From positions 1 to 10,789 of the forward strand of contig JAAEOP010000205.1 of assembly GCA_024223125.1 (NCBI GenBank): DNA of 10,789 nucleotides. Direction: 5' to 3'. The stretch is from Chloroflexota bacterium (lineage in GTDB: Bacteria > Chloroflexota > Anaerolineae > Promineifilales > Promineifilaceae). The translations under genes and the position numbers were made by a program. Shown one piece after another: positions 6,643-10,789 of the stretch. The first letter of the stretch is position 1. Each line of letters begins with the position of its first letter. Below the pieces are notes generated by a model that had not been told where the DNA came from, ran no database searches, and saw only the letters and a program-made list of their open reading frames with translations.

Positions 6643-7425
6643 ATGATTTCTACCAATCCATTTGCCCAAAGATTAGCCCATAACGGCGGCCCATTTAGTG
6701 GGGTTAAAGCATTCTATGCCTGTTTAGGTAGTGGGTTCCTCATCAGTCTCATTACGCTAATTGATGTGGCTTTTTCACCTATGCCTGCTTCGGGAATTGA
6801 TGGATTCCAGGTTTTTGTCTTTGTGATTGGCTTTTCTATTATAATTAGCTTGCCCCTGTTTATGACTTATGTGGCTACGGCCGTTACCGTCACCTATACA
6901 AAAAGTAGCGAATTCCCTTTTCTACTTCTAACAAATTTACCTGCTAAAGCGATCGTACAAGGCTTTTTGATCGGAACCTTCTATCGCTGCCGCGTCCTGG
7001 TTGCCTTGGTCATTTCCCTCTCAATCGCTCTGTCAATTCCGATGAAATCTGGAGGATTCCAATTCAGTTTATACCCCGAAACATTAGGGTACGGCATCGC
7101 TGAATCTATGGTCAGGCACATCGTAATGGGGTTCCTCTTTGCCGCAATTATCAGTTCTATTTGTTTGCTTGGCGCATCAATTGGCATCATGCTTGGATTA
7201 TGGTGGCGTCAAACAATCATTGCCAACGGGGCAGCGACAATCTTACTTATTATTGGCGCGTTTTGGTGGCTTGATAAAACAGGGGATTTTCTTGTTTCGA
7301 CAGGCAGTTATTATTCAAACTTATATACATACGATGTACTTCATATCCTCTTATACATTCCATTACCCATCATGTTATCCTGGATACTTTTACGTATTGC
7401 GCGGCGTTGGACCAGAAACCCATAG
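6643..7425 (+). CDS. Six-helix membrane protein, possibly ABC-2-type permease-like
   Basis: A 260-residue membrane protein with helices at about 22-41, 56-80, 105-132, 159-184, 192-209 and 232-251. After helix 2 the segment YTKSSEFPFLLLTNLPAKAI (85-104) followed by GFLIGTFYRCR resembles the permease-type coupling region of ABC-2 exporters, where a short loop ends in LLLTPL-like residues before the next helix. No ATPase subunit is seen in this window, so this is an inference. The codons are richer in A and T than in the neighbours. It starts at an ATG with no Shine-Dalgarno and a TATAAT just upstream, and it ends eight bases before the stop of the convergent large gene. The octamer ACGGCCGT at 6877-6884 is read as Thr-Ala-Val in helix 2. 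Confidence 0.65.
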   Translation: MISTNPFAQRLAHNGGPFSGVKAFYACLGSGFLISLITLIDVAFSPMPASGIDGFQVFVFVIGFSIIISLPLFMTYVATAVTVTYTKSSEFPFLLLTNLPAKAIVQGFLIGTFYRCRVLVALVISLSIALSIPMKSGGFQFSLYPETLGYGIAESMVRHIVMGFLFAAIISSICLLGASIGIMLGLWWRQTIIANGAATILLIIGAFWWLDKTGDFLVSTGSYYSNLYTYDVLHILLYIPLPIMLSWILLRIARRWTRNP

Positions 7426-7433
7426 TTTGAGTA

Positions 7434-10400
7434 TTAGACCACTTTCTTTGGTGAACGGGGGTTGCCGTTTTTAGCGGCCCCATTCGACGAGGACGCATGG
7501 AGTTTGCTCAGGCTCTTGTGCTGGGCTGTCCATATGCCTACCAATCCCAGGCGCAGTTCATATTGGGTTGTGGCGCCGTCTTGTAGCTCGCTCATAATTT
7601 CTCGTTCTACCAGGGTGTTTAGAGCGGCCGTCACCTCTTTCGGGTTCAGATGAAAGCCGTAGGGGTCTAAAAATTGCACAAAATCTTCGGGGCGAAATGG
7701 TTCTTCGCGCTCCATCATGTGGGAGACGGCCGTTAATATGGCCCGCTCTGTATATGAAGAGCGCCGCCACAAATAGGCAAAATGCACCTCGCCCAAACTC
7801 AACATTTCATCCAGCGCCGCATTCACATCAGAAATGGTCACATATCCCCGCTGCTGATGATTGGCCTGCTTGACCAGTGTGTAACAGACCAGTTGTAAGA
7901 AGTAAGGATGCCCGGCTGTTACCCGCAAAATTTTATCCAAGGCCAGATCATCATACACAAGATAAGGGGCTACCGGTTCCGTAATCAGCCGGGTAGCTGA
8001 TTCATCCCGCAAATAAGTGATGCGTTGGTACAAGGCAATATTAAACATTACCGACCAGTAATCGGCGCTCATCTCTTCCAGGCGGCGCGTACCCACGAAC
8101 ACAAAGCTCAACCCCTCGCTGTGCTGCATGAGATGGCGTAAAAAGTTAAAGAATGTGGGGGGCAAGATACCGTCATTCACCAAATGTTCAAACACTTCAA
8201 ACTCATCAAACACCAACAGTAGTGTGGTTTCATAATCTAAAAGCTGGCGTGTGGCAGGCAAAAAATGACGTTGGAACATGCCGGTAGGATCCGTCTCCCA
8301 AGCATCCATTTCTGGCACTTCGATTTCGATATCATGAGTGGCCAGCGTATCGGCAATAAACCAGGCCCAATCATGAAAGAGAGCTGCCATGCCAGGCACA
8401 ACGCCCAGTGATTGGCAATCTATGTACACCGGCAGTAGATGGTCGGGTAAATGCTGCTCCAAATTCAGCAAGGCGGATGTTTTACCAGTACGCCGCTGCC
8501 CGATGAGAATGAGGACGTTGCGCTGTGACAAACTGCCGACATTGTCAGCGATGAAGTTGAATAGTCCTTGACGGCCGTAAAACACAGAACTGTTCTGGCG
8601 TAGTGGCGTCCCTGGCCGGTACTCGTTGGGAACTGGCTCAAAGTCACGCGCGGGCAGAAGCAAATTCACCTGATCCCCAAAAGCGAACTGTTTCCCCGGC
8701 CGGTTGCGATCATCATACGTCACAATCAGACCCACCCGGAAACGGTCGCTGACTGTTGGCTGAATATCAAAGGTAATCTGGCGGGTATGACGCGGTGGCA
8801 AAAAAGGAATCGTTTGCGGAGCGCTTTTAACAGTGTAGGCCGGGTCTTCCTCTAAAACAGCGGTCACATTTTCAGCCGGGGCACGGCCGTTATTCTGAAT
8901 CTCAAATGTCACCTGTGTCTGTTTACTGGGGATGATACGTTTTGTTTTCAGCGTAATCAGCAGCTCTGCCCGGCCGCGTAATTCCTCGATTTCCGCGCTC
9001 ACCAGCCCTGCCCAACGATGCACAATGGCGGCCGTCAAAGGTTTTTCAATAGTAGTGGCAAAAGCGGGCATGTTCTTTTGCAGGGCAGCTAACTGCCGCG
9101 AAGCCTCATTCAAATACACCAGCCGGTCATCACTTCTATCCACTCGTTCACTGTCACGAATACTGGTCAACGGCGGTCGCAGTTCACTGAGTAAGGTAGA
9201 GGGAAGACTTTCGGCTTGCAAACGGGTCAATGTCTCTTGCAATTGGGGCAGCAATAAACTCAGTTCCGTCATCGAGGGGGTCTGCAACAACTCCTCACCT
9301 GTATTGAAAATGAGTAGCCAGCGGTCAATATCCACCCACTTCGGTTCCAGATGGGCTACCTCGGCCAACATACTGTTAATAATAGGCAAACCCATTTGCG
9401 GCCGTTCGGCCAACAAATACAACCCATCGGCTAGACTACTAATGTGTGGGTCTTGCTTTTGGCGAGCTAACCCTGACAAGGACAACAGCAGTTCCGGCGA
9501 TCCACCTGTGCTGCTGTATTTATTTTCCAACAACAGCAATATTTGGGCCGGTTGCTTTTGTAACCGCCGGTAAAAACGACGGGTACGCATGGTTGGTGTC
9601 CGTAGTTGGCGAGCTAATAAGAAGGAAAATATGGCGCTCGCCAAAAGTAGCAAAAGGGGCACAGGTATAGGCAGTTCAGACTCAACCGGGGGCAAAATGG
9701 GCAGGGGGCCAACGGCCGGATAAATAAAACCGTCGTGGAAACCATCATCATAATAGTAACGATAATGCAAGCCATCGGCCGCAGCTTGGGTGTTCACTAC
9801 ATTCCAAAACAGTGAGCCATTGCCATTAGGCTGTACAGCTTCACGCTGCGCCTCCCAATCGCCGGTGAACGGGTCTTGTATGTCCAGCCGTACCCGTACT
9901 TGATCTTCTTCAATGTCCTGGATGGTGACATTGAATCCATATTGCCCTGCACTTACTTCTGTGCCTGGATTGGTTAACAAAGGGGGATGGTTTTCTTGAG
10001 CGCTGAACAACTGTACTTCCCCATTGTCTGTAATAACCAGGAGGTCAGCCCGGTTGTCGGCGCCGCGACGCACGGCCGTCAAGGCAAACACGCCGCTAGA
10101 CAAAGAGAGATCATCTACATTTTTAGGTTGTGGCCCACTGGTAAAAAGCTGCACCCGACCGGCCGCATCCCCCACTGAAAATTCGGGTATGGTGTTGCCA
10201 TCCAAATCACCCCAATATAAACTGGTTACATCCTCATTTCCGGCAATTGTCCACAACAATTCTGGTTCATTATCCCTGACCGTCAGACGCAGCACCTCAT
10301 TTGCATCGGTAGCCAGTAGAAAAGATTCGGCCGTATCAGCTTCAAAACTGTCCTGCACAATGTCGTCAGCCCGAACAGTGACCAAAGGTGTACCGGTGAT

Positions 10401-10789
10401 ACGCAGCGGCCAGCCGGGCAGTTGAATACCACGCCAGTTCAAACCATGGGCATTGTCGGCCAGCGCCAACATCCGTCCGGCTAACTCATTTCCTGGTTGA
10501 TTCAAAGAAAATAGCTGATTGATCTTCTTCTCATATGTGGCAATACGGGGAGCCAGATTGTCGTCTAGCGTTGTGGAATACATATTATTGGCCGTCACCG
10601 CCACCAGCCGTGGAACGCCATTCGGGGCATTTACCAACAAAAGTTGGCGGATGGGACGCCCTTCGGATATCGATTCCCGCCATTGGACAGTTCCGCTGGA
10701 AGAAAAGACAATAATCTCGCCAATTTCTGTGCCCACAATGATATTAGGATCGCCGGTCTCGTTTATTCTTTCTACCAACAAGGCCGAGA
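7434..10789 (-). CDS. Large membrane sensor: beta-propeller, one TM helix, CARDB-like domain and STAND-type ATPase (N-terminus off window)
   Basis: At least 1,117 residues are visible; the frame stays open past the right edge, so the true start is outside. Numbering from the TTG at 10781: residues 1-265 show repeated blades of propeller type (GDPNIIVGTEIGEIIVF; GDLDGNTIPEFSVGDAAGRV); about 266-355 an Ig/cadherin-like beta region; one membrane helix at 372-391 followed by an Arg/Lys cluster, so the N-part should be outside and the rest inside; 400-600 helical; 605-710 a CARDB-like beta domain with NNGRAPAENV; 734-965 a STAND/AAA ATPase with Walker A GQRRTGKT (761-768), Walker B LLLVFDEFE (854-862, D859 and E860), a sensor-1-like FVFVGTRR (893-900) and the STAND-type GHPYFLQ (957-963); then a winged-helix-like tail and a basic end. 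It suits a receptor coupling outside ligand binding to ATPase oligomerisation. Ligand and output are unknown. Confidence 0.82.
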   Translation of the reverse strand, partial: SALLVERINETGDPNIIVGTEIGEIIVFSSSGTVQWRESISEGRPIRQLLLVNAPNGVPRLVAVTANNMYSTTLDDNLAPRIATYEKKINQLFSLNQPGNELAGRMLALADNAHGLNWRGIQLPGWPLRITGTPLVTVRADDIVQDSFEADTAESFLLATDANEVLRLTVRDNEPELLWTIAGNEDVTSLYWGDLDGNTIPEFSVGDAAGRVQLFTSGPQPKNVDDLSLSSGVFALTAVRRGADNRADLLVITDNGEVQLFSAQENHPPLLTNPGTEVSAGQYGFNVTIQDIEEDQVRVRLDIQDPFTGDWEAQREAVQPNGNGSLFWNVVNTQAAADGLHYRYYYDDGFHDGFIYPAVGPLPILPPVESELPIPVPLLLLLASAIFSFLLARQLRTPTMRTRRFYRRLQKQPAQILLLLENKYSSTGGSPELLLSLSGLARQKQDPHISSLADGLYLLAERPQMGLPIINSMLAEVAHLEPKWVDIDRWLLIFNTGEELLQTPSMTELSLLLPQLQETLTRLQAESLPSTLLSELRPPLTSIRDSERVDRSDDRLVYLNEASRQLAALQKNMPAFATTIEKPLTAAIVHRWAGLVSAEIEELRGRAELLITLKTKRIIPSKQTQVTFEIQNNGRAPAENVTAVLEEDPAYTVKSAPQTIPFLPPRHTRQITFDIQPTVSDRFRVGLIVTYDDRNRPGKQFAFGDQVNLLLPARDFEPVPNEYRPGTPLRQNSSVFYGRQGLFNFIADNVGSLSQRNVLILIGQRRTGKTSALLNLEQHLPDHLLPVYIDCQSLGVVPGMAALFHDWAWFIADTLATHDIEIEVPEMDAWETDPTGMFQRHFLPATRQLLDYETTLLLVFDEFEVFEHLVNDGILPPTFFNFLRHLMQHSEGLSFVFVGTRRLEEMSADYWSVMFNIALYQRITYLRDESATRLITEPVAPYLVYDDLALDKILRVTAGHPYFLQLVCYTLVKQANHQQRGYVTISDVNAALDEMLSLGEVHFAYLWRRSSYTERAILTAVSHMMEREEPFRPEDFVQFLDPYGFHLNPKEVTAALNTLVEREIMSELQDGATTQYELRLGLVGIWTAQHKSLSKLHASSSNGAAKNGNPRSPKKVV

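Noticed and set aside
8932..9573. Plus-strand frame of 213 codons inside the large sensor gene
   Set aside because: Fully antisense to a coherent domain-bearing frame; Ser/Arg/Cys-rich product of shadow type, no promoter or ribosome site.
1..10789. CRISPR array, tRNA, rRNA or complete defence system
   Set aside because: No regularly spaced direct repeats, no cloverleaf or rRNA motifs, and no nuclease or toxin domain in any supported gene.

Overview
The window most resembles a chromosomal segment from an uncultured Chloroflexota bacterium, probably Anaerolineae-like. This rests on overall family content (a membrane-anchored propeller/STAND ATPase, a GT-C membrane protein, a short protein I recall as Chloroflexi-type), moderate GC, and a very frequent CGGCCG-centred palindrome. 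No taxonomic marker gene is present, so the placement is inference.

Left part, plus strand (1-2015): the tail of a probable FAD-dependent oxidoreductase reads in from the left edge, interrupted by an in-frame TGA, and overlaps the start of a PLP-dependent cystathionine gamma-synthase-family enzyme. After a 273-bp gap carrying a good extended -10 promoter comes a small conserved hypothetical protein. Middle part, minus strand (2055-6571): read from right to left, a large multi-membrane GT-C-like glycosyltransferase, a SixA-type histidine phosphatase and a nucleoside 2-deoxyribosyltransferase-like protein form a tight cluster (gaps of 21 and 28 bp). A 267-bp gap holding a 137-bp MITE-like nested inverted repeat follows. 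Then come a WecA/MraY-family phosphoglycosyltransferase lacking a normally conserved Asp and a small coupled ORF. Right part: a plus-strand membrane protein resembling an ABC-2-type permease (6643-7425) has a TATAAT box almost on its start codon and no Shine-Dalgarno. It converges on a very large minus-strand gene (7434 to beyond the right edge) encoding an outer beta-propeller, one membrane helix, a CARDB-like domain and a cytoplasmic STAND-type ATPase.

Themes: the GT-C protein and the WecA-like protein both point to polyisoprenoid-linked glycan or surface-polymer chemistry. The propeller-STAND protein looks like a transmembrane sensor. I see no complete defence island, CRISPR array, tRNA or rRNA. 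The strongest unexplained signals are the iterated octamer ACGGCCGT (14 copies by eye, in all three codon phases), the MITE, the STAND fusion, the Asp-to-Thr active-site change, and the in-frame TGA at the left edge.
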